A stretch of DNA of 64,000 nt from Pseudomonas sp. ML96 (lineage in GTDB: Bacteria; Pseudomonadota; Gammaproteobacteria; Pseudomonadales; Pseudomonadaceae), in contig NZ_JPMY01000034.1 of the NCBI RefSeq assembly GCF_000761545.1, forward strand, positions 27,545 to 91,544. Reading direction: 5' to 3'. Below the pieces are notes generated by a model that worked only from the letters and a program-made list of their open reading frames with translations, did no database searches and was not told where the DNA came from. Both the position numbers and the translations under genes were made by a program. Positions 51,060-59,258 of the stretch are shown in pieces; the first letter of the stretch is position 1, and every line of letters begins with the position of its first letter.

Positions 51060-52328
51060 TTAGATCCAGGAGTGGCGGTTGGGGCGGCTGCCGTTGAGGT
51101 GCCAGGCGCCGATGGCGTGGTACTTCCAGCGCACCGGGTCGTGCAGGGTGTGGGTGCGGGCGTTGCGCCAGTGACGGTCGAGGCCGAACTCGGCCAGGGT
51201 CGCGCGGCTGCCAGCCAGCTCCAGCAGCTTCTCGCTGGCGACCAGCGAGATTTCGGTGGTCAGCGCTTTGGCTTCGGCAACAGTGATGGAAGCGCGGGCG
51301 GCGCCATCGGCATCGATGGGCGCGGCGGCGACTTCATCGAGCACGCGGCCGGCCGTGTGCAGCAGTGCCTCGGCGGCGTGCAGTTCGACCTGCCGGCGGC
51401 CGACATCGGCGATCACGTATGGGTCATCGCCGGCACGCTCGACCTTGGCGTCGATCCACGGCCGTGCCTTGTCGCGAACGAAGGCGATGGCGTCGCGCAG
51501 GGCGGCATCGGCAATGCCCAGGTCGATGGCGGCCTGGATCAGCTGGGAGAAGGCGCCCTGGATACTCGGCTGATCGGCCAGCGGCCACAGCGGGATCAGG
51601 TTGTCCGCATCCACTTCCACTTCGTTGAGCAGCACGGTGCCGCTGGCGGTGGTGCGCTGGCCGAAGCCGGACCAGTCGTTGACGATGCGCAGGCCCGGGC
51701 GGCCGCGCTGGATAAAGGCCAGCCAGGGGCGGCCGGATTCATCCAGGGCCTTGGTGGCGATCCAGTGGGCGAACAGGGCGCCGGTGGAATAGAACTTCTC
51801 GCCGCTGAACAGCCAGCGACCGTTGCGTTGCACCAGGCGCGCCTGGATGTCCTGGGTGTGCTTGCTGCCGCGCTCTGGGCCGCCGTTGCCGATGCGCCAG
51901 CCGGCCAGCACGCTGGCGAACAGGCGGCGCTGCTGCTCGGGGCTGGCGAAGGCGCGCAGCAGGCCGAGCAGGCCGAACTGGTTCTGCGGGATCTGTCCCA
52001 GGGCCGGGTCGGCGGCGGAGATGATGCGGAACACTTCGGCGATGGTCACGTGCGACAGCTGCGGGCCGCCGAACTCGCGTGGCACGGCGATGCTGCCGAG
52101 GCCGCTGGCAGTGAAACGTTCCACCAGCTCCCAAGGCAGGCGGCGCTCGCGGTCCCGCACTATGGCCTGGGCGCCTGCGATGCGGGCCAGCTCGTGGGCG
52201 GCCTGCAAGGCCTCGGCGTCGCTGCCGAGAATGGCGGCGGGGAACAGATCGGGGGCGATGTCCTGGTCGGATGAGCTCAGAACTTCGCGGGGGTTGGAGC
52301 TGTCCTCAAGGGTAATCGGACTGGTCAT
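51060..52328 (-). CDS. DszC/SfnB-like acyl-CoA dehydrogenase-fold oxidoreductase, copy 1
   Basis: 422 aa, first gene of the minus-strand operon. Motifs match copy 2 (DWSGFGQRTTASG; AEFGLDRHWRNARTHTL). The start MTSPITLED (52328) is chosen over an upstream GTG or ATG. A 49-base stretch near the 3' end (51107-51155) is identical to 49904-49952 in copy 2. It is followed at 80 bases upstream by the ACCGGACC element shared with tauA. Confidence 0.85.
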   Translation of the reverse strand: MTSPITLEDSSNPREVLSSSDQDIAPDLFPAAILGSDAEALQAAHELARIAGAQAIVRDRERRLPWELVERFTASGLGSIAVPREFGGPQLSHVTIAEVFRIISAADPALGQIPQNQFGLLGLLRAFASPEQQRRLFASVLAGWRIGNGGPERGSKHTQDIQARLVQRNGRWLFSGEKFYSTGALFAHWIATKALDESGRPWLAFIQRGRPGLRIVNDWSGFGQRTTASGTVLLNEVEVDADNLIPLWPLADQPSIQGAFSQLIQAAIDLGIADAALRDAIAFVRDKARPWIDAKVERAGDDPYVIADVGRRQVELHAAEALLHTAGRVLDEVAAAPIDADGAARASITVAEAKALTTEISLVASEKLLELAGSRATLAEFGLDRHWRNARTHTLHDPVRWKYHAIGAWHLNGSRPNRHSWI

Positions 52329-52408
52329 GCAAACCTCATCTTGTGGATGCGCCAGCAACGGGCACCGGGATGAGGGCGCAACGGAGCGGCGTGAAGAAAG
52401 TGCGGTGC

Positions 52409-52422
52409 TCCGGTGGTCCGGT
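52409..52422 (-). promoter_or_regulatory. shared sulfur-operon element (copy at sfnB-like genes)
   Basis: ACCGGACCACCGGA on the minus strand: hexamer ACCGGA repeated twice with a CC spacer, 80 bases upstream of the first oxidoreductase start. The same 14 bases occur 79 bases upstream of tauA (57402-57415). Both copies have ATCAAT-N2-GCT some 11-12 bases upstream of the element and an AT-rich tract beyond it, suggesting a common promoter or operator. Confidence 0.5.
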
Positions 52423-52557
52423 GTTTATAGCCTATTGATTTGTTTTGAATTCTCTAAATGAAATTTGGGTATATGCATGTGCCCGTGAGTTGTTTGCCCG
52501 GACAGCTTTTGCTCCGGTAGATTGCGCCGTTTCTTTCTCTGCCTCGGGACTTGCGCC

Positions 52558-53799
52558 GTGTCCGCCGAATCTTCCGTATACCGCCAACCCGGTTTCCTGC
52601 CGTTCCTCGCCGCCCGCGTACTCGCCATGTTCGCCGTGCAGATCATGGCGGTGGTGGTGGCCTGGCAGGTCTACGACCTGACCCGCGATCCGATGTCGCT
52701 GGCCTATGTCGGCCTGGCGCAGTTCCTGCCGATGCTGTTCCTGCTACTGCCGGCCGGTGATTTGATCGACCGTTTCGACCGTAAATGGATTCTCGGCCTG
52801 AGCTGGGCGGTGGAGGCGGTGTGCGCCGCGGTGCTGCTGTGGCTGTCGCTGATCCACGGGCCGGTCGAGGCTTTCTACGGCGTGCTGGTGGCCTACGGCT
52901 GCGCCCGTGCCTTCACCGGTCCTGCCTTGTCCAGCCTGCTGCCGCAGATCGTGCCGCGGGAGAGCCTGGCGGCGGCCATCGCGGCCAACAGCATGATCGT
53001 GCGCGCTTCGACCATCTCTGGTCCGGTGCTTGGCGGCGGCCTCTACGCCATCGGCGGTGGCGAGCTGACCTACGCGCTGTGCCTGCTGTTCTTCGCCGCC
53101 GGCGTGCTGATGCTTGCCTTCGTCCAGGTGCGTTTCCGCGAGGAGAGCAAGCCGCTGGAGGCCACGGCCTGGAAGCGCTTCACCGCCGGCATCCACTTCA
53201 TCCGCTCGCGGCCGATCATCCTCGGCACCATCTCGCTGGACCTGTTCGCCGTGCTGCTCGGCGGCGTGGTGGCGCTGCTGCCGATGTACGCACATGAGGT
53301 GCTGGAGGTGGGGCCGACCGGCCTCGGCATCCTGCGTAGCGCCATGGCCATCGGCGAGGTACTGGTGGGCTTCTACCTGAGCGTGCGACCGTTCAATCGC
53401 CACGTGGGCATGCGCATGTTTATGGCGGTGGCGGTGTTCGGCGTGGCCAACCTGGTGTTCTCGCTGTCCAGCCTGTTCTGGCTGTCGTTCGCCGCGCTGT
53501 TGGTGGCCGGCGGCGCGGACATGGTGAGCATGTATATCCGCTCCTCGCTGATCCAGTTCTCCACCCCGGACGCCATGCGCGGCCGGGTGAACGCGGTGAA
53601 CATGCTGTTCATCGGTTCTTCCAACGAGTTGGGCGAGTTCCGCGCCGGCAGCAGCGCCGCCTGGTTCGGCGCGGTGCCGGCAGCGGTGCTGGGCAGCCTG
53701 TGTACCCTCGGCGTGGTCGGTGGCTGGATGTGGGGCTTCCGCAGCCTGCGCACCGTCGACCGCTTCGAGGATGCCTCGCCCGAGGCCAGGAAGGACTAG
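52558..53799 (+). CDS. MFS exporter (EntS/MFS_3 type)
   Basis: About 413 aa, twelve likely membrane helices; the motif between helices 2 and 3 is GDLIDRFDRKWIL. I prefer the GTG at 52558; a TTG at 52522 would add 12 residues. It is divergent from the organosulfur operon, so it may export a by-product or a toxic intermediate of that pathway. Its stop codon TAG overlaps the tauD stop on the other strand. Confidence 0.87.
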   Translation: MSAESSVYRQPGFLPFLAARVLAMFAVQIMAVVVAWQVYDLTRDPMSLAYVGLAQFLPMLFLLLPAGDLIDRFDRKWILGLSWAVEAVCAAVLLWLSLIHGPVEAFYGVLVAYGCARAFTGPALSSLLPQIVPRESLAAAIAANSMIVRASTISGPVLGGGLYAIGGGELTYALCLLFFAAGVLMLAFVQVRFREESKPLEATAWKRFTAGIHFIRSRPIILGTISLDLFAVLLGGVVALLPMYAHEVLEVGPTGLGILRSAMAIGEVLVGFYLSVRPFNRHVGMRMFMAVAVFGVANLVFSLSSLFWLSFAALLVAGGADMVSMYIRSSLIQFSTPDAMRGRVNAVNMLFIGSSNELGEFRAGSSAAWFGAVPAAVLGSLCTLGVVGGWMWGFRSLRTVDRFEDASPEARKD

Positions 53800-54629
53800 A
53801 CCGGGCGATCACCCAGGATGGTGGCGCGATGCATCACCCGCCGCGTCGGGCGGTAGTCGTCCACCGCGTAGTGCTGGGTGATGCGGTTGTCCCAGAAGGC
53901 CACGTCGTTTTCCTGCCAGCGCCAGCGGATGCTGAACTCCGGCCGGGTGCTATGGGCGAACAGGAAGCGCAGCAGAGCATCGCTCTCGGCCGGTTCCAGC
54001 TCGTTGATCCGCGTGGTGAAGCCCTCGTTGACGAACAGTCCCTTGCGCCCGGTGACCGGGTGAGTGCGCACCACCGGGTGGGTCACCGGCGGGTGCTGGC
54101 GCTGCACCTCGTGGTAGCGCTCCAGCGCCTCGGGCGTATTGCCGAAGCGCTCCAGCGGGAATGAACGGGTGAAGTCGTGGCTGGCGGTGAGGCCGTCGAG
54201 CAACCGTTGCAGGGGCTTGGACAGTGCCTCGAAGGCTGCGCTGCTGCTGGCCCAGAGGGTATCGCCGCCATAGGCCGGCAACTGTTTGGCGGCCAGCACG
54301 GCGCCGAGGGCTGGGGTCTCGAGGAAGGTCACGTCGGTGTGCCAGATGGCGTTGTCACGTACGTCGGTGACCGCCGTGTCGAGCACCAGTACTTCCGGCT
54401 GCTCGGGGATATTCGGGTAGATCGGGTGGATATGCAGATCGCCGAAGCGTGCGGCGAAGGCCGCCTGCTGCCGCGGTTCGATCGGCTGGGCGCGGAAGAA
54501 CAGCACCTGGTGGTCGAGCAGGGCCTGCTCGATGGCCTGCTGGTTGACGTCGCTCAGCGGCTGGCGCAGGTCGATGCCGCCGACCAGGGCGCCCAGGGCC
54601 GGGCTCAGCGGAGTGATGTTGAGGCTCAT
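53796..54629 (-). CDS. tauD: TauD-type Fe(II)/2-oxoglutarate dioxygenase
   Basis: 277 aa. The iron triad is His97, Asp99 (WHTDVTF) and His253 (RITQHYAVDD); 2-oxoglutarate binds the conserved Arg268 (MHRATI). It hydroxylates a sulfonate (taurine in E. coli) so that sulfite is released. It is the last gene of a tauABCD-order operon on the minus strand. Convergent with the MFS gene, with overlapping stops. Confidence 0.94.
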   Translation of the reverse strand: MSLNITPLSPALGALVGGIDLRQPLSDVNQQAIEQALLDHQVLFFRAQPIEPRQQAAFAARFGDLHIHPIYPNIPEQPEVLVLDTAVTDVRDNAIWHTDVTFLETPALGAVLAAKQLPAYGGDTLWASSSAAFEALSKPLQRLLDGLTASHDFTRSFPLERFGNTPEALERYHEVQRQHPPVTHPVVRTHPVTGRKGLFVNEGFTTRINELEPAESDALLRFLFAHSTRPEFSIRWRWQENDVAFWDNRITQHYAVDDYRPTRRVMHRATILGDRPV

Positions 54630-54644
54630 GACTGGTTTTCCGAA

Positions 54645-55481
54645 TCAGTGGGCCTGGCCGTGCCAGGGCACCAGCTTGCGTTGCAGGGCGCGCAGGCCCA
54701 GTTCCAGGGCGAAGGCGATTACCGCGATCAGCAGGATGCCGAGGATCACCACGTCGGTGACCAGGAACTGCGCCGCCGACTGCACCATGAAGCCAAGGCC
54801 GCGTTGGGCTGCGATCAACTCGGCGGCCACCAGGGTCGACCAGCCGACGCCGAGGCCGATGCGGATGCCGGTGAGGATGTCCGGCAGGGCGCTGGGCAGG
54901 ATCACATGGCGCACCAGTTGCGCCGGGGTGGCGCCGAGCGCCTGCGCGGCGCGCAGCTTGGCCGGATCGGCGCTGCGCACACCGGTGGCGGTGGCGATGA
55001 CGATGGGGGCGAAGATCGCCAGGTAGATCAGCAGCACCTTGGACAGCTCGCCGATGCCGCACCAGATGACGATCAGCGGCAGGTAGGCCAACGGTGGGAT
55101 CGGCCGGTAGAACTCGATCAGCGGGTCGACCAGGCCACGCACCACGCGGCTGCGACCGATGGCGATGCCCAGCGGGATGGCGGTGAGCACGGCAAACAGC
55201 AGGGCCAGGCCGATGCGGCCGAGGCTAGCGCCCAGGTGCTGCCACAGGCTGGCGTCCAGGTAGCCTTCGCTCATCAGCTTCCAGCCGCGCGCCAATACGG
55301 TCTGCGGGCTGGGCAGGAACAGCGGCTCGATCAGTCCGGCGGCGGTCACGGCCCACCACAGCCACAGCAGGCTGCCGATGCTGATCAGCCCGAGGCTAAC
55401 TAGGCTGAGCTGGCGGCGTGGCGTGCGCTCGGCCTGCTGCTCGGCCTCGCTCTTGCTGTAGAGGTATTCGAAGCTGCTCAT
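54645..55481 (-). CDS. tauC: taurine ABC transporter permease
   Basis: 278 aa with six membrane helices and an EAA loop (RAAQALGATPAQLVRHVILPSALP). The N-terminal extension is basic. It overlaps tauB by 4 bases and tauD follows 15 bases on. TauC family by length and motif. Confidence 0.93.
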   Translation of the reverse strand: MSSFEYLYSKSEAEQQAERTPRRQLSLVSLGLISIGSLLWLWWAVTAAGLIEPLFLPSPQTVLARGWKLMSEGYLDASLWQHLGASLGRIGLALLFAVLTAIPLGIAIGRSRVVRGLVDPLIEFYRPIPPLAYLPLIVIWCGIGELSKVLLIYLAIFAPIVIATATGVRSADPAKLRAAQALGATPAQLVRHVILPSALPDILTGIRIGLGVGWSTLVAAELIAAQRGLGFMVQSAAQFLVTDVVILGILLIAVIAFALELGLRALQRKLVPWHGQAH

Positions 55482-56260
55482 ACAGGTTTCCTCTGGCGCT
55501 GGGCGAAGACCTGGGCCAGCACGTGTTCGCGGGTTTCGATGAAGGCGCGGTCGGACTTGATCGCTCGTGCGCTTTCGCCAGCGGCGTAGCGGCGGCCGAA
55601 GTCGAGCTGCAGACGCTCGGCGATGCGCCCGGGATTGGGTTCCAGCAGCACTAGGTCGGTGGCAAGGAACACCGCTTCCTCGATGTCGTGGGTGATCAGC
55701 AGCACCGGCTTGGCGGTGCGCCGCCAGACCTGCAGCAGCAATTCCTGCATCTGTTCACGGGTAAAGGCGTCCAGCGCGCCGAAGGGCTCGTCCATCAGCA
55801 GCACGCGTGGATCGGCGGTGAGGGCGCGGGCCAGGCCGACGCGCTGTTTCTGTCCGCCGGAAAGCTCCCAGATGTGTCGCTGCTCGAAGCCGGCCAGGTC
55901 GACCAGGGCCAGCAGTCCGCGGGCCTTGGCCTCGCGTTGGGTGCGTGGCACACCGGCCAGCTGCAGGCCGAAGGCAACGTTGGCCAGTACGTTCTGCCAG
56001 GGCAGCAGGGCATCGTCCTGGAACACCACGCCACGCTCGGCAGAGGGGCCGGTGACGGGCTTGCCGTCGAGGCTGATGCGTCCATCGCTGGGAGCGGTGA
56101 AGCCGGCGATCAGGTTGAGCAGGCTGGTCTTGCCGCTGCCGGAGGGGCCGAGGGCGACCAGCAGTTGATCGGGGCCGAGGGTCAGGGATATGTCGTGCAG
56201 TACCGGCGCGGCCGAGCCGGGGTACTGTGCGCTGATGCGCTCCAGTTCGAGTAGGGCCAT
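55478..56260 (-). CDS. tauB: taurine ABC transporter ATP-binding protein
   Basis: 260 aa. Walker A GPSGSGKTS, signature LSGGQKQ, Walker B VLLMDEPFGALD, H-loop ITHDIEEA. I start at the ATG 56260 (MALLELER), which has AGAGAG in front; an upstream ATG at 56284 would add eight residues. Separated from tauA by an 84-base gap with a hairpin. Confidence 0.93.
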   Translation of the reverse strand: MALLELERISAQYPGSAAPVLHDISLTLGPDQLLVALGPSGSGKTSLLNLIAGFTAPSDGRISLDGKPVTGPSAERGVVFQDDALLPWQNVLANVAFGLQLAGVPRTQREAKARGLLALVDLAGFEQRHIWELSGGQKQRVGLARALTADPRVLLMDEPFGALDAFTREQMQELLLQVWRRTAKPVLLITHDIEEAVFLATDLVLLEPNPGRIAERLQLDFGRRYAAGESARAIKSDRAFIETREHVLAQVFAQRQRKPV

Positions 56261-56313
56261 GGTGCTCTCTTTAATTAGGTGCATCCGGCGATGGCATCCG
56301 TGCCGTCGCCGAA

Positions 56314-56335
56314 CCTCGCCTCCTGAGAGGCGAGG
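56314..56335 (-). terminator. hairpin between tauA and tauB (partial terminator or stabiliser)
   Basis: A 9-bp perfect stem CCTCGCCTC/GAGGCGAGG (56314-56322 with 56327-56335) and a 4-base loop, directly behind the tauA stop, without a U tract. Such hairpins behind binding-protein genes protect the upstream mRNA and keep the binding protein in excess over the membrane parts. Confidence 0.5.
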
Positions 56336-56344
56336 GCCCGATGC

Positions 56345-57322
56345 TCAGTTGGTGACGTACTGGTTGCTGACGTAGGGCGCGTAGTCCGGCAGCACGGCGT
56401 CGACCTTGCCTTGCTCCTTGAGGAACTTGGCGGTGTCGGTGATGGCCTGGGTGGTCGGCGCGCCGAGGGCGGTGGCCTGGTCGGCGGCCAGCGGGAAGAC
56501 GTTGCCCTGCAGCAGCAGCGGGATGTCTTCGGCCTTGGCGCCGGAGAGTTTCACCACCTTGGCGATGTTGTCCTGGTTGGCCAGCCAGGCTTTCGGGTCC
56601 TTGCGGTAGTCGGCGTAGGCGTCGAGGGTCACCTTGGCGAAGGCGCGCACCACTTCCGGGTGTTTCTCGGCGAAGTCCTTGCGCACGATCCAGGCGTCGA
56701 AGGTCGGCGCGCCCAGCTCGCTCAGCTCGCCGGAGGTGATCAGCACCTTGCCGTTTTCCTTGGCCACGCCCAGGGCTGGGTCCCATACGTAGGTGGCATC
56801 GATGTCGCCGCGCTTCCAGGCGGAGATGATCGCCGGTGGCGCCAGGTTGAGGACCTGCACTTTGGCCGGGTCGATGTTCCAGTGCTTGAGCGCGGCCAGC
56901 AGGCTGTAGTGGCCGGTGGAGACGAAGGGCACGGCGACTTTCTTGCCGATCAGGTCTTCCGGCTTGCTGATCTTGCTGCCGTCGCGGGCAACCAGGGCCT
57001 CGGCGGCGCCGATCTGGGTGGCGATCAGGAAGGTCTGTACCGGCAGTTGGCGGGTGGCCGCTGCAGCCAGCGGGCTGGAGCCGACGTAGCCGATCTGCAC
57101 GTCGCCGGAGGCCACGGCGGTGATCACTTCGGCGCCGCCATCGAATTTGCGCCAGTCGATCTCGGCCTTGCTGGCTTTCTCGTAGGCGCCATCGGCCTGG
57201 GCGACCTTGGCCGGGTCGACGGTGGTCTGGTAGGCAACGGTGAAATCGGCGGCCTGGGCAGTCAGGCTCAGGCTGGAAATCGTCAGTACCGCCAGCAGGC
57301 GGCGGGCGAAGGGAATGCTCAT
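56345..57322 (-). CDS. tauA: taurine-type ABC binding protein
   Basis: 325 aa. The signal peptide is about 1-24, cleaved near AQA before ADFTV. The fold is of the TauA/SsuA type (VDPAKVAQADGAYEKA; SGDVQIGYVGSSPLAAAATRQ; WDPALGVAKENGKVL). It binds the sulfonate in the periplasm. tauB, tauC and tauD follow. A 14-base element shared with the other sulfur operon lies 79 bases upstream. Confidence 0.94.
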   Translation of the reverse strand: MSIPFARRLLAVLTISSLSLTAQAADFTVAYQTTVDPAKVAQADGAYEKASKAEIDWRKFDGGAEVITAVASGDVQIGYVGSSPLAAAATRQLPVQTFLIATQIGAAEALVARDGSKISKPEDLIGKKVAVPFVSTGHYSLLAALKHWNIDPAKVQVLNLAPPAIISAWKRGDIDATYVWDPALGVAKENGKVLITSGELSELGAPTFDAWIVRKDFAEKHPEVVRAFAKVTLDAYADYRKDPKAWLANQDNIAKVVKLSGAKAEDIPLLLQGNVFPLAADQATALGAPTTQAITDTAKFLKEQGKVDAVLPDYAPYVSNQYVTN

Positions 57323-57401
57323 GGGGATGCTCCTCGGGCGGGCACGTACCGTTCCGGGGAAGGTCGAGCCACTGGACAGATGTCGTTCTTTTTGGGGTTT
57401 G

Positions 57402-57415
57402 TCCGGTGGTCCGGT
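57402..57415 (-). promoter_or_regulatory. shared sulfur-operon element (copy at tauA)
   Basis: ACCGGACCACCGGA on the minus strand, with ATCAAT-N2-GCT about 12 bases further upstream and an AT-rich tract beyond it (57425-57490). Identical in sequence and almost in distance to the copy at 52409-52422. It may bind a common regulator of sulfur starvation. Confidence 0.5.
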
Positions 57416-57545
57416 AGAGCAAAGCTAATTGATAAAAATGGAATAGATAAATACTTTTTTAGACTATTTTTATATTCATAAGTCGCGCTTCGCTGTTGCC
57501 TTCTATCGTGGCCATAGGGAAAAGACGTTTGTTTAATGATATCCA

Positions 57546-57558
57546 TCATATAATATGA
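57546..57558. promoter_or_regulatory. candidate TetR operator over a -10 box
   Basis: TCATAT-A-ATATGA is a perfect 6-bp inverted repeat with a single central base. The consensus -10 TATAAT (57549-57554) lies inside it, 53 bases before the SDR start. The TetR gene just past the SDR gene is the obvious candidate to bind there. Confidence 0.5.
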
Positions 57559-57610
57559 CGACCGTAATCCAGCGAGCGCTGGCCAACAACATAGAAGCGG
57601 AGAGACGAAG

Positions 57611-58402
57611 ATGAGCAAACAACTGGGCAAGGCGCTGATCACCGGCGCATCGGCAGGCATCGGAGCTACCTACGCCGAGCGTCTGGCACGTCGCGGCCAC
57701 GACCTGCTGCTGGTCGCGCGTGACATTCAGCGTCTGGAAGCCATGGCCGGCCGCCTGAGCCAGGAGTACGGCGTGAAGGTCGAAGTGCTCAAGGCCGACC
57801 TGGGCGACAAGACCGAGCTGAAGGCGGTGGAAGATCGCCTGCGCAGCGATGCCGAGATCGGTGTGCTGGTGAACAACGCCGGCATCGCCACCAACGGCAC
57901 CCTGGCCGAGGCCGATCTGGACCTGGCCGAGAAGCTCATCCAGCTCAACGTGGTGGCGCTGACCCGCCTGGCTTCGGTTGCCGCCGCACAGTTCTCCGCA
58001 CGGGGCCGAGGCGCCATCGTCAACGTCGCCTCGGTGGTAGCCTTGGCGCCGGAGATGTTCAACGCCGTCTATAGCGCCTCCAAAGCCTATGTGCTGAGCC
58101 TGACCCAGACCCTGAATGGCGAGCTGGCAGGCAAGGGCGTGCAGATCCAGGCCGTGCTGCCGGGCGTGACCCGCACTGAGATCTGGGAGCGCAGCGGCAT
58201 GGATGGCAGCAAGCTGCCGCCGGAGATGATCATGGAGGTTGGCGAAATGGTTGACGCGGCGCTGGCCGGCTTCGATCAGGGCGAGCTGATCACCATCCCT
58301 TCGCTGCCGGATGCCGGCGACTGGAGAGCCTTCGTTGCCGCTCGCGCCGCCCTAGGGCCGAACCTGTCGCGCAACCATGCGGCGCCACGCTACAAGAGCT
58401 GA
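57611..58402 (+). CDS. short-chain dehydrogenase
   Basis: 263 aa. Classical SDR: TGASAGIG near the N terminus, NNAG, catalytic Ser and YSASK (Tyr and Lys). It has no membrane anchor. Substrate unknown. It is divergent from tauA and convergent with the TetR gene, with a shared terminator. The operator-like palindrome in its promoter suggests it is the regulated gene. Confidence 0.9.
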   Translation: MSKQLGKALITGASAGIGATYAERLARRGHDLLLVARDIQRLEAMAGRLSQEYGVKVEVLKADLGDKTELKAVEDRLRSDAEIGVLVNNAGIATNGTLAEADLDLAEKLIQLNVVALTRLASVAAAQFSARGRGAIVNVASVVALAPEMFNAVYSASKAYVLSLTQTLNGELAGKGVQIQAVLPGVTRTEIWERSGMDGSKLPPEMIMEVGEMVDAALAGFDQGELITIPSLPDAGDWRAFVAARAALGPNLSRNHAAPRYKS

Positions 58403-58415
58403 AGCCGGAAAGTAA

Positions 58416-58450
58416 AAAGCCCTCGCGGGAGATCCGCGAGGGCTTTTTTG
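58416..58450. terminator. bidirectional terminator between SDR and tetR
   Basis: A 15-bp perfect stem (58416-58430 with 58436-58450), loop GAGAT, with A run and T run at the ends; it serves both convergent genes. Confidence 0.92.
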
Positions 58451-58460
58451 TGGGCGCTAT

Positions 58461-59021
58461 TCAGGCTTCGGTCTGTTGCAGAAGCAGGTCGCGAGTACCG
58501 GCACGCAGTAACTCCGCCAATTCGGGGTCGGTCACGCTGCGCGACAGCACCAGGGCGCCAACCATGGCCGAGAGGATCAGCGCACTCTGCTTCTCGGCAT
58601 CCTCGCCGGAAAGGTTGGCGGAGATGGTCTGCAGACGATCACGCACGATCCGGTCGGTCACCTCGCTGGGCTGCCCACGCTGGCCGAGCTCGGCGGACAT
58701 GGTCGGCAGCGGGCAGCCGAGGCCTGGCGACTGGCAGTGGGCGGCGGAGAGGTAGCGCTTGATCAGCTCCTGCAGCGGGTTCGGCGTCTGCTCCAGGTCG
58801 GTGAGGCCTTCCTTGAGCTGGTCGGCGCTCTGCTGCAATGCCTGTTCGACCAGATCATCCTTGGACTTGAAGTGGGCGTAGAAGCCGCCGTGGGTCAAGC
58901 CCAGGGCCTTCATCAGCGGCTGCAGCCCGGTGGCCAGCACACCGTCACGACGAAAGCGCAGAGCGGCCTCGTCGATGATGCGTTGGTGAGTCTTGGCTTT
59001 ATGGTCTTCGGGATAGCGCAT
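58461..59021 (-). CDS. TetR-family transcriptional regulator
   Basis: 186 aa. N-terminal HTH (about 10-55, with ALRFRRDG and LTHGGFYAHFKSKDDLV) and a helical ligand domain of TetR_C type. The THGGFYAHF wording is common in repressors of oxidoreductase genes. It is convergent with the SDR gene, whose promoter carries a suitable palindrome. Confidence 0.93.
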   Translation of the reverse strand: MRYPEDHKAKTHQRIIDEAALRFRRDGVLATGLQPLMKALGLTHGGFYAHFKSKDDLVEQALQQSADQLKEGLTDLEQTPNPLQELIKRYLSAAHCQSPGLGCPLPTMSAELGQRGQPSEVTDRIVRDRLQTISANLSGEDAEKQSALILSAMVGALVLSRSVTDPELAELLRAGTRDLLLQQTEA

Positions 59022-59185
59022 GAGGTTCAGTTCCAGGCAGGAATTTGAATGCTGACCTTAATCTTACACCCGCAACGAAGAAAACGGGCGTGGCAGTCCG
59101 TCGCTCCCGTCAGGTACAGGCGCTACTGGTGGTGTAGTCGTGGCTGCTGCTTTAGCTGAGAGCCAGGGATGGCGGGGTATAAACG

Positions 59186-59221
59186 AACGATCCGGGACAT
59201 TGCGTCCCGGATCGTTTTTTT
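59186..59221. terminator. terminator behind the thiolase gene
   Basis: 13-bp perfect stem (AACGATCCGGGAC 59186-59198 with 59204-59216), loop ATTGC, with a T run on the plus strand and A run on the minus side. It lies 38 bases behind the thiolase stop. The T-tract direction fits plus-strand transcription better, so it may also block read-through toward the thiolase gene. Confidence 0.8.
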
Positions 59222-59258
59222 GCGACGGAGCATCGGCTGCGCCTGGCGCAGCCAGGGC

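Noticed and set aside
49914..52274. A 786-codon plus-strand open frame
   Set aside because: It lies opposite the two DszC-like genes and the shared motifs are on the minus strand; high GC content makes long antisense frames common here.
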